This document shows positions 44,588 to 53,675 of a stretch of 64,000 nucleotides of DNA, one piece after another. Numbering within the stretch: the first letter of the stretch is position 1; each line of letters begins with the position of its first letter. Below the pieces are notes generated by a model that was not told where the DNA came from, ran no database searches, and saw only the letters and a list, made by a program, of their open reading frames with translations. The stretch is from an uncultured Bacteroidales bacterium (lineage in GTDB: Bacteria; Bacteroidota; Bacteroidia; Bacteroidales; Paludibacteraceae), in NCBI GenBank assembly GCA_949282265.1, contig CASDOZ010000001.1:272401-336400 (forward strand), read 5' to 3'. Made by a program: the position numbers and the translations under genes.

Positions 44588-45460
44588 ATGATTTTGAAAA
44601 TTGTAGTGCTTGCCAAACAAGTACCTGACACACGAAATGTGGGAAAAGATGCCATGACACCCGAAGGCACGGTCAACCGTTCTGCCTTGCCTGCCATCTT
44701 CAACCCGGAAGACCTGAATGCCCTTGAACAGGCGCTCCGCCTGAAAGACCTTAATCCAGGCTCAACCGTTACCATGCTTACTATGGGACCTCCCCGCGCG
44801 GCGGATATTATCCGTGAAGGCTTGTTCCGTGGTGCTGACAATGGCTATTTGTTGACCGACCGTGCATTTGCAGGAGCCGATACCTTGGCTACTTCTTATG
44901 CATTGGCTACAGCTATCAAGAAAATCGGACAACCCGACATCATTATTGGTGGCCGTCAGGCTATCGACGGTGATACCGCTCAGGTAGGTCCACAGGTGGC
45001 TGAAAAGTTGGGATTGACACAGATTACCTATGCAGAGGAAATCCTCAAATGCGAAAACGGACGTATCACAGTGCGTCGTCACATAGACGGAGGTGTGGAA
45101 ACCGTGGAAGGACCTCTTCCAATTGTTATCACTGTCAATGGTTCAGCTGCTCCTTGCCGCCCACGCAATGCCAAATTAGTGATGAAATACAAGAAAGCCC
45201 TTGTACCTCTTGAAATGCCGGCTGAAGGCCTTCCTTATGCAGAAGAATATAAAAACAAACCGTATCTCACACTTAACCAATGGAGTACCGCCGATATTGA
45301 TGCCGATTTGCAGCAATGCGGTTTGAGCGGTTCTCCAACAAAGGTGAAATCGGTTGAAAACATTGTATTCCAAGCTAAGGAAAGCAAGACACTTACAGCA
45401 TCCGACCAGGATATTGACAACCTGATGAAAGAATTGTTAGCTAACCATACAATAGGATAG
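44588..45460 (+). CDS. etfB: Electron transfer flavoprotein beta subunit
   Basis: The smaller ETF subunit, 290 residues, which holds AMP or a second FAD beside EtfA. The N-terminus MILKIVVLAKQVPDT and the nucleotide loop GGRQAIDGDTAQVGPQVAE are clear. The latter form, with DGDTAQVGP, is the one I associate with anaerobic, often bifurcating ETFs, rather than the mitochondrial type. It is followed by etfA after 5 bases and an acyl-CoA dehydrogenase, so the three form one functional unit. Confidence 0.93.
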   Translation: MILKIVVLAKQVPDTRNVGKDAMTPEGTVNRSALPAIFNPEDLNALEQALRLKDLNPGSTVTMLTMGPPRAADIIREGLFRGADNGYLLTDRAFAGADTLATSYALATAIKKIGQPDIIIGGRQAIDGDTAQVGPQVAEKLGLTQITYAEEILKCENGRITVRRHIDGGVETVEGPLPIVITVNGSAAPCRPRNAKLVMKYKKALVPLEMPAEGLPYAEEYKNKPYLTLNQWSTADIDADLQQCGLSGSPTKVKSVENIVFQAKESKTLTASDQDIDNLMKELLANHTIG

Positions 45461-45465
45461 AGATT

Positions 45466-46488
45466 ATGAATAATGTATTTGTATATTGCGAGATAGAAGG
45501 CACAAAAGTGGCCGAAGTAAGTCAGGAGCTGCTCACAAAAGGACGCAAGTTAGCTAACCAATTGGGCGTTAGCCTCGAAGCGATTTGTGCCGGATATAAT
45601 ATTAAAGGTAAAGTGGAATCACAGGTTTTGCCTTTTGGAGTGGATAAACTTCATTTGTTCGATGCAGAAGGTTTGTTCCCTTATACATCCAAGCCTCATA
45701 CCTCCATTTTGGTCAACTTGTTCAAACAGGAAAAACCGCAAATATGCCTGATGGGCGCAACTGTTATCGGACGTGATCTCGGACCGCGTGTCTCTTCTGC
45801 ACTTACCAGCGGTTTGACAGCCGACTGTACGGCATTGGAAATCGGTCCGCACGACGACAAGAAAGCCGGTGTGCACTATGACAACCTGTTGTATCAGATT
45901 CGTCCAGCATTTGGTGGTAACATTGTGGCTACCATTGTCAATCCGGAACACCGTCCGCAAATGGCAACCGTTCGTAGCGGCGTGATGAAGATGGAAGTGC
46001 TTGACCCGAACTACAAAGGTGAGGTAATTGTGCATGATGTAGCAAAGTTTGTTCCAGATACCGATTATGTGGTAAAAGTGATTGAACGCCATGTCGAGGC
46101 TGCCAAAAACAACCTCAAGGGTGCTCCTATCATTGTAGCCGGTGGTTATGGTGTCGGTTCACGTGAAGGTTTCGGATTGCTTTACGATTTGGCCAAGGAA
46201 TTGCATGCTGAAGTGGGTGCTTCCCGTGCAGCTGTTGATGCCGGATTCTGCGAACATGACATGCAAATCGGACAGACCGGTGTAACCGTTCGCCCGAAAG
46301 TCTATATCGCTTGCGGTATTTCTGGTGCCATTCAGCACATTGCCGGTATGAAGGAAAGCGGCATTATCATTTCTGTCAATAGCGACCCGAATGCTCCTAT
46401 CAATACGATAGCCGACTATGTCATTACGGGTACGGTAGAAGAAGTGTTGCCTAAAATGATTAAATATTACAAAGCAAATAGTAAGTAA
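45466..46488 (+). CDS. etfA: Electron transfer flavoprotein alpha subunit
   Basis: The larger ETF subunit, 340 residues, carrying the mobile FAD domain. The C-terminal FAD site is visible as VGASRAAVDAG, QIGQTGVTVRPKVYIACGISGAIQH and IISVNSDPNAPI; the N-terminal half has the Rossmann-like fold (LMGATVIGRDLGPRVSSALTSGLTADCT). It would pass electrons between the acyl-CoA dehydrogenase encoded next (20 bases later) and ferredoxin, NADH or quinone. Confidence 0.94.
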   Translation: MNNVFVYCEIEGTKVAEVSQELLTKGRKLANQLGVSLEAICAGYNIKGKVESQVLPFGVDKLHLFDAEGLFPYTSKPHTSILVNLFKQEKPQICLMGATVIGRDLGPRVSSALTSGLTADCTALEIGPHDDKKAGVHYDNLLYQIRPAFGGNIVATIVNPEHRPQMATVRSGVMKMEVLDPNYKGEVIVHDVAKFVPDTDYVVKVIERHVEAAKNNLKGAPIIVAGGYGVGSREGFGLLYDLAKELHAEVGASRAAVDAGFCEHDMQIGQTGVTVRPKVYIACGISGAIQHIAGMKESGIIISVNSDPNAPINTIADYVITGTVEEVLPKMIKYYKANSK

Positions 46489-46508
46489 CCCTTAAAACAG
46501 ATACAACA

Positions 46509-48215
46509 ATGGCAAATTACTATAAAGATATACCGGAACTCAAATATCATTTGAACAATCCGATGATGGAGCGCATTTGTCAACTCAAGGAGCGCGATTA
46601 TAGGGACAAGGATAAATTTGACTATGCTCCGCAAGACTATGCGGATGCAATGGACTCTTATGACAAGGTGCTTGAAATTACCGGCGAAATCACTGGTGAA
46701 ATCATTGCTCCGAATGCAGAAGGTGTGGATGCAGAAGGTCCAAGATGTGAAAACGGACGTGTTTACTATGCTTCCGGAACCAAACAAAACCTCGACGCCA
46801 TGGTGGCTGCCGGCCTTAACGGTATGACCATGCCACGTTGCTATGGTGGCTTGAATTTCCCTATCACTCCTTATACCATGTGTGCGGAAATCGTTGCTGC
46901 TGCCGATGCCGGCTTTGGCAACATCTGGTCTTTGCAAGACTGTATTGAAACACTTTACGAATTTGGAAACGAAGACCAACACAGCCGTTTCATTCCTCGT
47001 ATTTGCGCTGGAGAAACCATGTCCATGGACTTGACCGAACCGGATGCCGGTTCTGACTTGCAGAGCGTTATGCTCAAGGCCACTTTCGATGAAGAAAACA
47101 ACTGCTGGCGCTTGAATGGTGTAAAACGTTTTATCACCAATGGCGATGCTGATATCCACTTGGTATTGGCCCGTTCGGAAGAAGGCACCAAGGACGGACG
47201 TGGTCTTTCCATGTTTATCTATGATAAGCGTGATGGTGGTGTGAATGTGCGCCGCATCGAAAACAAGTTGGGTATCCACGGTTCTCCTACTTGCGAATTG
47301 GTTTACAAGAACGCAAAAGCCGAATTGTGCGGTGACCGCAAATTGGGTCTTATCAAATATGTGATGGCATTGATGAACGGTGCCCGTTTGGGTATTGCCG
47401 CTCAGTCGGTAGGTTTGAGCCAGGCAGCTTACAACGAAGCGTTGGCTTATGCCCGCGACCGTCAGCAGTTCGGTAAGGAAATTATCCACTTCCCGGCTGT
47501 TTACGACATGCTTTCCATTATGAAGGCAAAACTTGATGCCGGACGTGCATTGCTTTATCAAACAGCTCGTTATGTAGATATCTATAAGGCTTTGGATGAT
47601 ATTGCCCGTGAACGCAAACTTACTCCGGAAGAACGTCAGGAACAGAAGCAATATGCTAAATTAGCTGATGCTTTCACTCCGCTTGCCAAGGGTATGAACT
47701 CTGAATATGCCAACCAAAATGCTTACGATTGTATCCAGGTACACGGCGGTTCTGGTTTCATGTTGGAATACGCTTGCCAACGCATCTATCGTGATGCCCG
47801 AATTACCAGCATTTACGAAGGAACTACCCAGTTGCAAACCGTGGCAGCTATCCGCTATGTAACCAATGGCGCTTATGGCGCTATTTTGCGTGACTATGAA
47901 AAAGTGGCTTGCAGTGAAAAGATGCAACCGCTTATGGAGCGTGTAAAAGCCATGACCGACAAGTTCGAGGTATGCACTAATCTGGTAAAAGACAGTCAAA
48001 ACCAGGAATTGCACGACTTTATGGCACGCCGTCTCTATGAAATGGCTGCAGTATGTGTCATGTCGCACCTGATTATCCAAGATGCAACACGTGCACCTGA
48101 AATGTTTGAAAAATCTGCTTTGATTTACGTCAACTATGCCGCGGCTGAAGTGGAAAAACATGATAGTTTTATTCGGTCGTATAATATAGCTGATATTGCT
48201 TTGTATAAGCAATAA
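46509..48215 (+). CDS. Acyl-CoA dehydrogenase with C-terminal extension
   Basis: An FAD enzyme oxidising acyl-CoA, or reducing enoyl-CoA in anaerobes, 568 residues against ~380 for classic members. It has the FAD contact MDLTEPDAGSDLQ, FITNGDADIHLVLAR, and the C-terminal YEGTTQLQ with the usual catalytic Glu. The last ~120 residues (KAMTDKFEVCTNLV onward) form an extra helical domain seen in the long VLCAD/AcdB-like branch. It is followed by a strong terminator. Chain-length preference is not readable; butyryl- or crotonyl-type activity would fit the ETF context. Confidence 0.9.
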   Translation: MANYYKDIPELKYHLNNPMMERICQLKERDYRDKDKFDYAPQDYADAMDSYDKVLEITGEITGEIIAPNAEGVDAEGPRCENGRVYYASGTKQNLDAMVAAGLNGMTMPRCYGGLNFPITPYTMCAEIVAAADAGFGNIWSLQDCIETLYEFGNEDQHSRFIPRICAGETMSMDLTEPDAGSDLQSVMLKATFDEENNCWRLNGVKRFITNGDADIHLVLARSEEGTKDGRGLSMFIYDKRDGGVNVRRIENKLGIHGSPTCELVYKNAKAELCGDRKLGLIKYVMALMNGARLGIAAQSVGLSQAAYNEALAYARDRQQFGKEIIHFPAVYDMLSIMKAKLDAGRALLYQTARYVDIYKALDDIARERKLTPEERQEQKQYAKLADAFTPLAKGMNSEYANQNAYDCIQVHGGSGFMLEYACQRIYRDARITSIYEGTTQLQTVAAIRYVTNGAYGAILRDYEKVACSEKMQPLMERVKAMTDKFEVCTNLVKDSQNQELHDFMARRLYEMAAVCVMSHLIIQDATRAPEMFEKSALIYVNYAAAEVEKHDSFIRSYNIADIALYKQ

Positions 48216-48532
48216 TTTAATAGTTAGTTATGTGTTGATAGCAGGGGAATGTCCGTATCATGCGGACATTCCCTGCTTGTTTTTTGCTGAACAGAGGAGA
48301 GTTTGGAGTTATGTGTTTGTGTGTAATTGTAAATAAATAAAAATTTATATTAAAAACACGCTTATATTCGGGTTGATTGATTTTATGTTTCTTATATTTG
48401 CAAAAATAAATCAATGTATACAAGATGAAATTTTTTATTTCGTTTTTTAGAAAGATTTTTATCTTGTTGTATATGTAATTAATTCATAAAAACCGATGTA
48501 CTCGATGGGATATAACGGAGTGTGTTAAGTTT
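48216..48532. other. AT-rich intergenic region
   Basis: 317 bases with the etf terminator at the left and a possible -7 box TATATTTG (48393-48400, no well-spaced TTTG) before the outer-membrane protein gene. The leader would be about 125 bases. Nothing else is recognised. Confidence 0.5.
48241..48285 (+). terminator. Strong terminator of the etf operon
   Basis: GCAGGGGAATGTCCG (48241-48255) pairs, with one bulged G, with CGGACATTCCCTGC (48263-48276). TTGTTTTTT follows. Confidence 0.85.
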
Positions 48533-49339
48533 ATGGAAAAGCAAATTTTACGTGTACTATGTGCATTATCATTCTTTTTGGTAATGTTAGCGGTTCCTGT
48601 AAATGGGCAATTGTCAGAAGGAACTACATTTTCCCGGACGATTAAGACGGGAAATCGCCCGCAAGCTAACGATTGGGGATTGTATATTGGTCCCAGTGTT
48701 CAAGAAGTTATTGATATGTGTGATAATGGAGTGGAATGGTTAGGGCTCCCGTTGACAAATATTAAGTACTATTATACTGATAATTTGGAATTTAGACTTG
48801 GTTTAAGAATGTATCGTACTGCTACCAAGACCAATGGTGTTAATGGACGTTCATTCCCTGGTGAGGAGCTAACAAATACAAATGAAACCAAAACAAAAGT
48901 TATAGAAGGAAATGTGAGATTAACACCTGGTGTTGCATACCATTTCTCATCGACTAATATTTTAGATGTTTATGTAGGCGCAAATCTTCCATTCGGTTTT
49001 GACTCTGATAAGAATATCAATAAAGGTGCAATTGGTGGTACTGCTACCGAAACAAGTGTTTCCCGTAATTCCTTTGTGTTAGGTTTAGGAGCTTTTGTTG
49101 GTTTACAATGTTTTATTGCGGATCTTCCTCTTTCTATTGGTTTGGAATATGGATTTTCAGGTGTGAAAAATTTTGGACAGAAATATAAACATACCATAGT
49201 TAATGGAAACGAAAAACAAGTTTATTATACTTTGGATAAGGGTGGTGCCAATATGGTCTATTATGATAAACTGAAAAGTTCAAAAGGTTCTCTTGGAAGT
49301 GATGTCCGTATTACGTTTAGCTACTATTTTAGCAAATAA
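48533..49339 (+). CDS. Outer-membrane beta-barrel protein of unknown function
   Basis: A 268-residue exported protein: a signal peptide (about 1-25, ending PVNGQ) is followed by alternating strands (WGLYIGPSVQEVID, LEFRLGLRMYRTATK, VRLTPGVAYHFSS, LDVYVGANLPFGF, LPLSIGLEYGFSG) and a terminal aromatic strand DVRITFSYYFSK. This fits a small outer-membrane barrel. I recognise no family. The gene is richer in A and T than its neighbours and is followed after 15 bases by a lipoprotein gene. Confidence 0.7.
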   Translation: MEKQILRVLCALSFFLVMLAVPVNGQLSEGTTFSRTIKTGNRPQANDWGLYIGPSVQEVIDMCDNGVEWLGLPLTNIKYYYTDNLEFRLGLRMYRTATKTNGVNGRSFPGEELTNTNETKTKVIEGNVRLTPGVAYHFSSTNILDVYVGANLPFGFDSDKNINKGAIGGTATETSVSRNSFVLGLGAFVGLQCFIADLPLSIGLEYGFSGVKNFGQKYKHTIVNGNEKQVYYTLDKGGANMVYYDKLKSSKGSLGSDVRITFSYYFSK

Positions 49340-49354
49340 TAAAAATATATTCTT

Positions 49355-49804
49355 ATGAGAAGAAAAGTTTTTTATAGTACACTTCTTGTTCTGTTTTCGT
49401 TGCTTGCTTTTAACTCATGCAGGGGAGTGTATGTTTATAATACAGGTCAGACACTTGGTTTGACTCCCAAAGAAATTCGTTTGGATTTGTGTATGGACGA
49501 TTTTGATTTTCTGGGAGAAACGACAATTAGTGTTGAAAGCAGGGTTTATTTTGGAATATTTAGAACCATAGATAGGATTAATGAAATAGATTACAATTTT
49601 AGAGAATTCAAAAATCTTAGCTTGACAGGTTGGTCCTCATTAAATTTGAAAGGCAATCTGAAAAAAGCAGCCTACAAAGTGGTTGAAGATTATCCAGATG
49701 CTGATTATTATGTGCCGGTATATGCGACAAGAGAAGTTGATCGTATGTTTCTTGGCAGGTATGAAAAAGAATTATTAGTAATAAAAGCTTATAAATTGAA
49801 GTAA
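49355..49804 (+). CDS. Small lipoprotein of unknown function
   Basis: 149 residues with a lipoprotein signal (lipobox FNSC, near residue 22) and an otherwise soluble, mixed alpha/beta domain (LTPKEIRLDLCMDDFDFLGE, GNLKKAAYKVVEDYPDADYYVPVY). It lies 15 bases after the outer-membrane protein gene and ends at a terminator, so the two are probably one transcript. No family recognised. Confidence 0.65.
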   Translation: MRRKVFYSTLLVLFSLLAFNSCRGVYVYNTGQTLGLTPKEIRLDLCMDDFDFLGETTISVESRVYFGIFRTIDRINEIDYNFREFKNLSLTGWSSLNLKGNLKKAAYKVVEDYPDADYYVPVYATREVDRMFLGRYEKELLVIKAYKLK

Positions 49805-49810
49805 TTTATA

Positions 49811-49838
49811 GGGCGGTTTCTGCAAAGCCGCCCTTTTT
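49811..49838 (+). terminator. Terminator after the small lipoprotein gene
   Basis: GGGCGGTTT and AAAGCCGCCC (one bulge) with loop CTGC, followed by TTTTTTA. It ends the two-gene transcript, although the next gene begins only about 10 bases later. Confidence 0.8.
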
Positions 49839-49847
49839 TATTTAAAT

Positions 49848-50672
49848 ATGAAAAATTTATTTGTACGTATCTGTTCTGTGCTTGTTTTGTTTATAATTGT
49901 AATGGCTTTATCCTCATGTGAAAGTGAATCGCCGATTATTTTATTGGTTGATTCGGATGAGCAATATGAATTATCTTCTGGCACGAATAAATTCTTCTAT
50001 ATAGATGCTTTTGGCAATAATGGTAATGTTATTCAAAGAATAACGATAGATAGTCGTGATAACCAGAATGGAAATCAATCTTTGTTGGATACGATTGTCA
50101 ATCAAGAAAAAGTTAAATTTGCATATACTTATTGCGTGCCTCAATATGCAGATACAACAAATGTTACTTTGTTTTTTCGGGCATATTCAACGGGAAATTA
50201 TTCTATAGAGGTTTCTTGTGTATTGACTGTTTGTGGAAATGAAGTGTTATTAACATCGCAAGATGATTTTGTTATGTTTTCTGCATATGCTAATAATAAA
50301 GATGGATTTAATTTGGAAAATACTCAAACTATTTATACAAAAGTAACTCCGGACTCGTGCGTGGACATTTTCTCGGCTAAAAATGTTATTACGGATAGTT
50401 TGGTACTTGCGCGAGAATGGCAAAGTAAAACAGGAGTTGTTTTTTCCAGATTTAATGATTTTAATTATAGTGAGGCGACCCGTCGAAGTGTTGAAACTGC
50501 ATATAAGGAAGCGATTAAAAATAGTGTGATCCAAAATATCCAGACCGATGATATTATTTTATTGGGTCGTGCAGATACGGCACTTGCTGTTCTGCATGTT
50601 ATTGCTGTTTTTGATGAAGATGGCTGCGAATCAGATAGGTATATTTTTAATATAAAGAAAATAGCACGATAG
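49848..50672 (+). CDS. Lipoprotein of unknown function
   Basis: 274 residues with a lipoprotein signal (lipobox LSSC, about residue 24) and a strand-rich extracytoplasmic part (VSCVLTVCGNEVLLTSQDDFVMFSA and VLHVIAVFDEDGCES). It begins just after a terminator, so it either depends on read-through or has a promoter inside the preceding gene. AT-rich like the two genes before it. Not recognised. Confidence 0.65.
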   Translation: MKNLFVRICSVLVLFIIVMALSSCESESPIILLVDSDEQYELSSGTNKFFYIDAFGNNGNVIQRITIDSRDNQNGNQSLLDTIVNQEKVKFAYTYCVPQYADTTNVTLFFRAYSTGNYSIEVSCVLTVCGNEVLLTSQDDFVMFSAYANNKDGFNLENTQTIYTKVTPDSCVDIFSAKNVITDSLVLAREWQSKTGVVFSRFNDFNYSEATRRSVETAYKEAIKNSVIQNIQTDDIILLGRADTALAVLHVIAVFDEDGCESDRYIFNIKKIAR

Positions 50673-50737
50673 TTTTAAGTAGTAGCGAATTCTCATTCTT
50701 TTTTTTTGCACATTTTTGTTTGGAATGTGCGGAAAAT

Positions 50738-50768
50738 TTTGCCGATCGTAATATTTGGCGTAATTTTG
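50738..50768 (+). promoter_or_regulatory. Bacteroidota-type promoter of fabI
   Basis: TTTG (50738-50741), a 19-base spacer and TAATTTTG (50761-50768), 23 bases before the ATG. Confidence 0.65.
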
Positions 50769-50791
50769 CAACTCATTTTAAAAGGACTATT

Positions 50792-51649
50792 ATGAGTTAC
50801 AATCTATTAAAAGGTAAAAGAGGCATTGTTTTCGGTGCCTTGAACAACATGTCCATTGCTTGGAAAGTGGCGGAACGTGCTGTAGAAGAAGGTGCTACGA
50901 TTACATTGACCAATACACCGATAGCTGTACGCATGGGTGAGGTGCAGGTTTTGTCCGAAAAGCTGAATGCTCCAATAATTCCGGCAGATGCGACGAGCGT
51001 GCAGGATTTGGAAGAAGTATTCACGAAATCCGTGGAATTGCTGGGCGGTAAAATCGATTTCGTCTTGCATTCCATCGGTATGAGCCCGAATGTACGCAAG
51101 AAACGCACATACGATGATTTGGATTACGACATGCTGGCCAAAACGTTGGATATTTCGGCCGTTTCGTTTCATAAAATGCTGCAAACGGCCAAAAAGCTCG
51201 ATGCCATAGCGGAAGGTGGTTCGGTGGTTGCGCTGACTTATGTTGCCGCACAACGTACATTCTTCGGTTATAACGATATGGCCGATGCCAAAAGCCTCTT
51301 GGAATCAATAGCACGTAGCTTCGGTTACATTTACGGACGCGAGAAGAACGTGCGTATCAATACCATTTCGCAGTCGCCGACCATGACAACGGCCGGGAGC
51401 GGTGTGAAAGGCATTGACCACTTGATGGATTTTGCCGAAAAGATGAGCCCGCTTGGAAACGCAAACGCTGATGACTGTGCCGACTATTGCATCACAATGT
51501 TCTCCGACCTGACCCGTAAGGTAACGATGCAGAACCTGTACCATGATGGTGGTTTTTCCAGCATGGGTATGAGTTTGCGCGCAATGAACCAATATAGCAA
51601 AGGATTGGAAGAATATACCGATGAAAACGGGAAAATCATTTATGGATAA
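50792..51649 (+). CDS. fabI: Enoyl-[acyl-carrier-protein] reductase (FabI)
   Basis: The last reduction of fatty-acid elongation, NADH-dependent, cytosolic, 285 residues. The fold is an SDR: GKRGIVFGALNNMSIAWKVA is the cofactor loop of the FabI type, and FFGYNDMADAKSLLE has the Y-x6-K active pair, preceded by a tyrosine-bearing TYVAAQRT. The C-terminal part is NLYHDGGFSSMG. The start at 50792 follows the promoter by 23 bases; a longer frame begins at 50720, upstream of it. A perfect 10-bp terminator follows. Confidence 0.94.
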   Translation: MSYNLLKGKRGIVFGALNNMSIAWKVAERAVEEGATITLTNTPIAVRMGEVQVLSEKLNAPIIPADATSVQDLEEVFTKSVELLGGKIDFVLHSIGMSPNVRKKRTYDDLDYDMLAKTLDISAVSFHKMLQTAKKLDAIAEGGSVVALTYVAAQRTFFGYNDMADAKSLLESIARSFGYIYGREKNVRINTISQSPTMTTAGSGVKGIDHLMDFAEKMSPLGNANADDCADYCITMFSDLTRKVTMQNLYHDGGFSSMGMSLRAMNQYSKGLEEYTDENGKIIYG

Positions 51650-51671
51650 GCATTGTAAAATGAAAATCCGG

Positions 51672-51703
51672 AAAAGTTGGCGGAATTTCTGCCAACTTTT
51701 TTT
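51672..51703 (+). terminator. Terminator after fabI
   Basis: A perfect 10-bp stem, AAAAGTTGGC (51672-51681) with GCCAACTTTT (51691-51700), and a short T-run. Confidence 0.85.
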
Positions 51704-51711
51704 GTGCATCA

Positions 51712-51743
51712 TTTGTCCATCTGCTAAAAACCTTGTACGTTTG
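51712..51743 (+). promoter_or_regulatory. Bacteroidota-type promoter of the DUF2156 gene
   Basis: TTTG (51712-51715), a 20-base spacer and TACGTTTG (51736-51743), 26 bases before the ATG at 51770. Confidence 0.65.
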
Positions 51744-51769
51744 CAACTTGTTGTTTAGACTTGCATCCC

Positions 51770-52669
51770 ATGATTCGATTTAAGGAATTGACGTTGTCCG
51801 ACAAGGATAAAATCCAATCATACACCCTTTACAGCGACCGTCAGAATTGCGACCTTGTTTTTGCCAATTTATGCAGTTGGCGTTTTCTGTACCATACTGT
51901 CTGGACGGAGATGGACGGTTTTCTTGTTTTGAAGTTCCGCACGGAGGATGGCTGGGCATATATGTTGCCGGTTGGCCACGGCGATTTGAAAAAAGTCTTG
52001 GTCGATTTGATAGCTGATGCACAAGAGTGCGGGCACCCGTTCCGCATGTTTGGCATTTGCGATGATACCATGCCGGAAATAGAATTGCTTATGCCGGAAA
52101 AGTTCCGCTTCTCCATTGACAGGAATTATGCCGATTACATTTATTCGCGTGAAAGCCTTGCCACTTTGCAAGGCAAGAAACTGCAGCCCAAGCGCAACCA
52201 TATCAATCGTTTCAAGAATATGTACCGCTACGAATACCTGCCTTTGTCGCCGGATTTGGTGCCGGAATGTCTGGCATTGGAGCGCAAGTGGTTCCGTGCA
52301 AACACTGAGCACGAGCAACGCGCCCTGCTGGCGGAAAAGGAATCGATGACTTATGCGCTCAAACATCTTGACAGGCTTGATATTACGGGCGGTGTTTTAT
52401 GCGTCGGGGGAAACATTGCGGCCTTTACGTTCGGGGCGCCGGTCAACCAGACTACTTTCGATGTGTGTGTGGAAAAAGCTGATGTTGCCATAGAGGGTGC
52501 ATATACGATGATAAACAACGAGTTTGTCAAACATTTGCCGGAGCAGTATATTTACATAAACAGGGAGGAAGATTTGGGCATAGAAGGTTTGCGGGCTGCT
52601 AAAATTTCCTACCAGCCGGTTTGCATTTTGGAAAAATATGTGGCGGAACTGAAAATAGAAACACGATGA
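51770..52669 (+). CDS. DUF2156 (phosphatidylglycerol lysyltransferase C-terminal-like) protein
   Basis: A cytosolic acyltransferase-fold protein of 299 residues. The family holds two GNAT-like modules, as in the catalytic half of MprF, but here without the membrane half. Visible: FKELTLSDKDKI, RNYADYIYSRESLATLQGKKLQPKRNHINRF and EQYIYINREEDLGIEGLRAAKISYQPV. It may transfer an aminoacyl or acyl group from a carrier; the acceptor is unknown. The start codon of the next GNAT gene overlaps the stop by 4 bases. Confidence 0.8.
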   Translation: MIRFKELTLSDKDKIQSYTLYSDRQNCDLVFANLCSWRFLYHTVWTEMDGFLVLKFRTEDGWAYMLPVGHGDLKKVLVDLIADAQECGHPFRMFGICDDTMPEIELLMPEKFRFSIDRNYADYIYSRESLATLQGKKLQPKRNHINRFKNMYRYEYLPLSPDLVPECLALERKWFRANTEHEQRALLAEKESMTYALKHLDRLDITGGVLCVGGNIAAFTFGAPVNQTTFDVCVEKADVAIEGAYTMINNEFVKHLPEQYIYINREEDLGIEGLRAAKISYQPVCILEKYVAELKIETR

Positions 52670-53670
52670 GATCGGCCAACGAGGAACTTTGGAAAATCTG
52701 TTTCGGCGATAGTGATGCGTTTGTGAAACTTTATTTCGACTGTTGTGCTACCGATGCCAATACGATGGCAATCTGGCAAGATGGCCGTTTGGCCGCTGCC
52801 TTGCAAATGCTACCTTATTCCATGAATTTTCCTGCGGAAACGGTTCCTGCGTCTTATGTTTCCGGTGCATGTACGCATCCCGATTTTCGCGACCGCGGTT
52901 TGATGCGCAGTTTGCTCGCGCAGACGCACCGCCGCATGTTTGCCGATGGTGCTTGGTTCTCTTTCTTGATTCCGGCCGAGCCGTGGTTGTGGGATTACTA
53001 TGCCAAATCAGGTTATGCAACAGCTTTCTGGCATACTTCGTTGCAGATTCCTTGTCCGACTGTTCATGATGCCGGTTTGCGCATCAGCCGTTACGAACCG
53101 TCGCGTTGGCAGCAGGTGGCGACGTTTTTTGAGTCGTCCATGCAGAAGCGGCCGTATTGCATACAGCATACGCCGGAAAATTTACAGACGGTTATCATGG
53201 ATTTGCAGTTGTCCGGCGGTGATGTCTGGATTGCGGAGCGGGAACGAACAGAAGGTCTGTTGTTTGTTTTGCCGCAAGATGATGTTTTGCGGGTTACGGA
53301 ATCATTATTCACCGATGAAATCGTGGAAAACTGTCTGTTGGCGACAGCCGGACGGTTTTACGGCAAGGTAAAAGTATCGGCAGAAAAGCCGGTTGTTGAT
53401 GCCGGCATGGGACAGCCATTGGGAATGGCGCGTGTGCTCCGGCCGTATGAAATGCTGGCTTGGTATGCGAAAAATCACCCTGGTTTGTCGGTGGTTTATG
53501 CTTTGCACGATGATGACTTGCCGCAAAATTCGGCTACGTACATTATTTCCGGTGGCATGTGCAGTGTCGTGCACGAAGCAGTTGCCGGTGCGGAGGCGAT
53601 GGATGCAAACGGACTCAGCCGCCTGCTTTTCGATGGTATGGACGCTTATATGGGATTGATGCTGAATTGA
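52666..53670 (+). CDS. GNAT-family N-acetyltransferase
   Basis: A cytosolic enzyme of 334 residues, about twice the usual GNAT length. The acetyl-CoA site is in VSGACTHPDFRDRGLMRSLLAQTHRRM (about 64-90), and further halves resemble the two-module Eis-like architecture. ATGA overlap with the DUF2156 gene implies translational coupling and a possible shared substrate. The substrate is unknown. Confidence 0.8.
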   Translation: MRSANEELWKICFGDSDAFVKLYFDCCATDANTMAIWQDGRLAAALQMLPYSMNFPAETVPASYVSGACTHPDFRDRGLMRSLLAQTHRRMFADGAWFSFLIPAEPWLWDYYAKSGYATAFWHTSLQIPCPTVHDAGLRISRYEPSRWQQVATFFESSMQKRPYCIQHTPENLQTVIMDLQLSGGDVWIAERERTEGLLFVLPQDDVLRVTESLFTDEIVENCLLATAGRFYGKVKVSAEKPVVDAGMGQPLGMARVLRPYEMLAWYAKNHPGLSVVYALHDDDLPQNSATYIISGGMCSVVHEAVAGAEAMDANGLSRLLFDGMDAYMGLMLN

Positions 53671-53675
53671 TTGCC

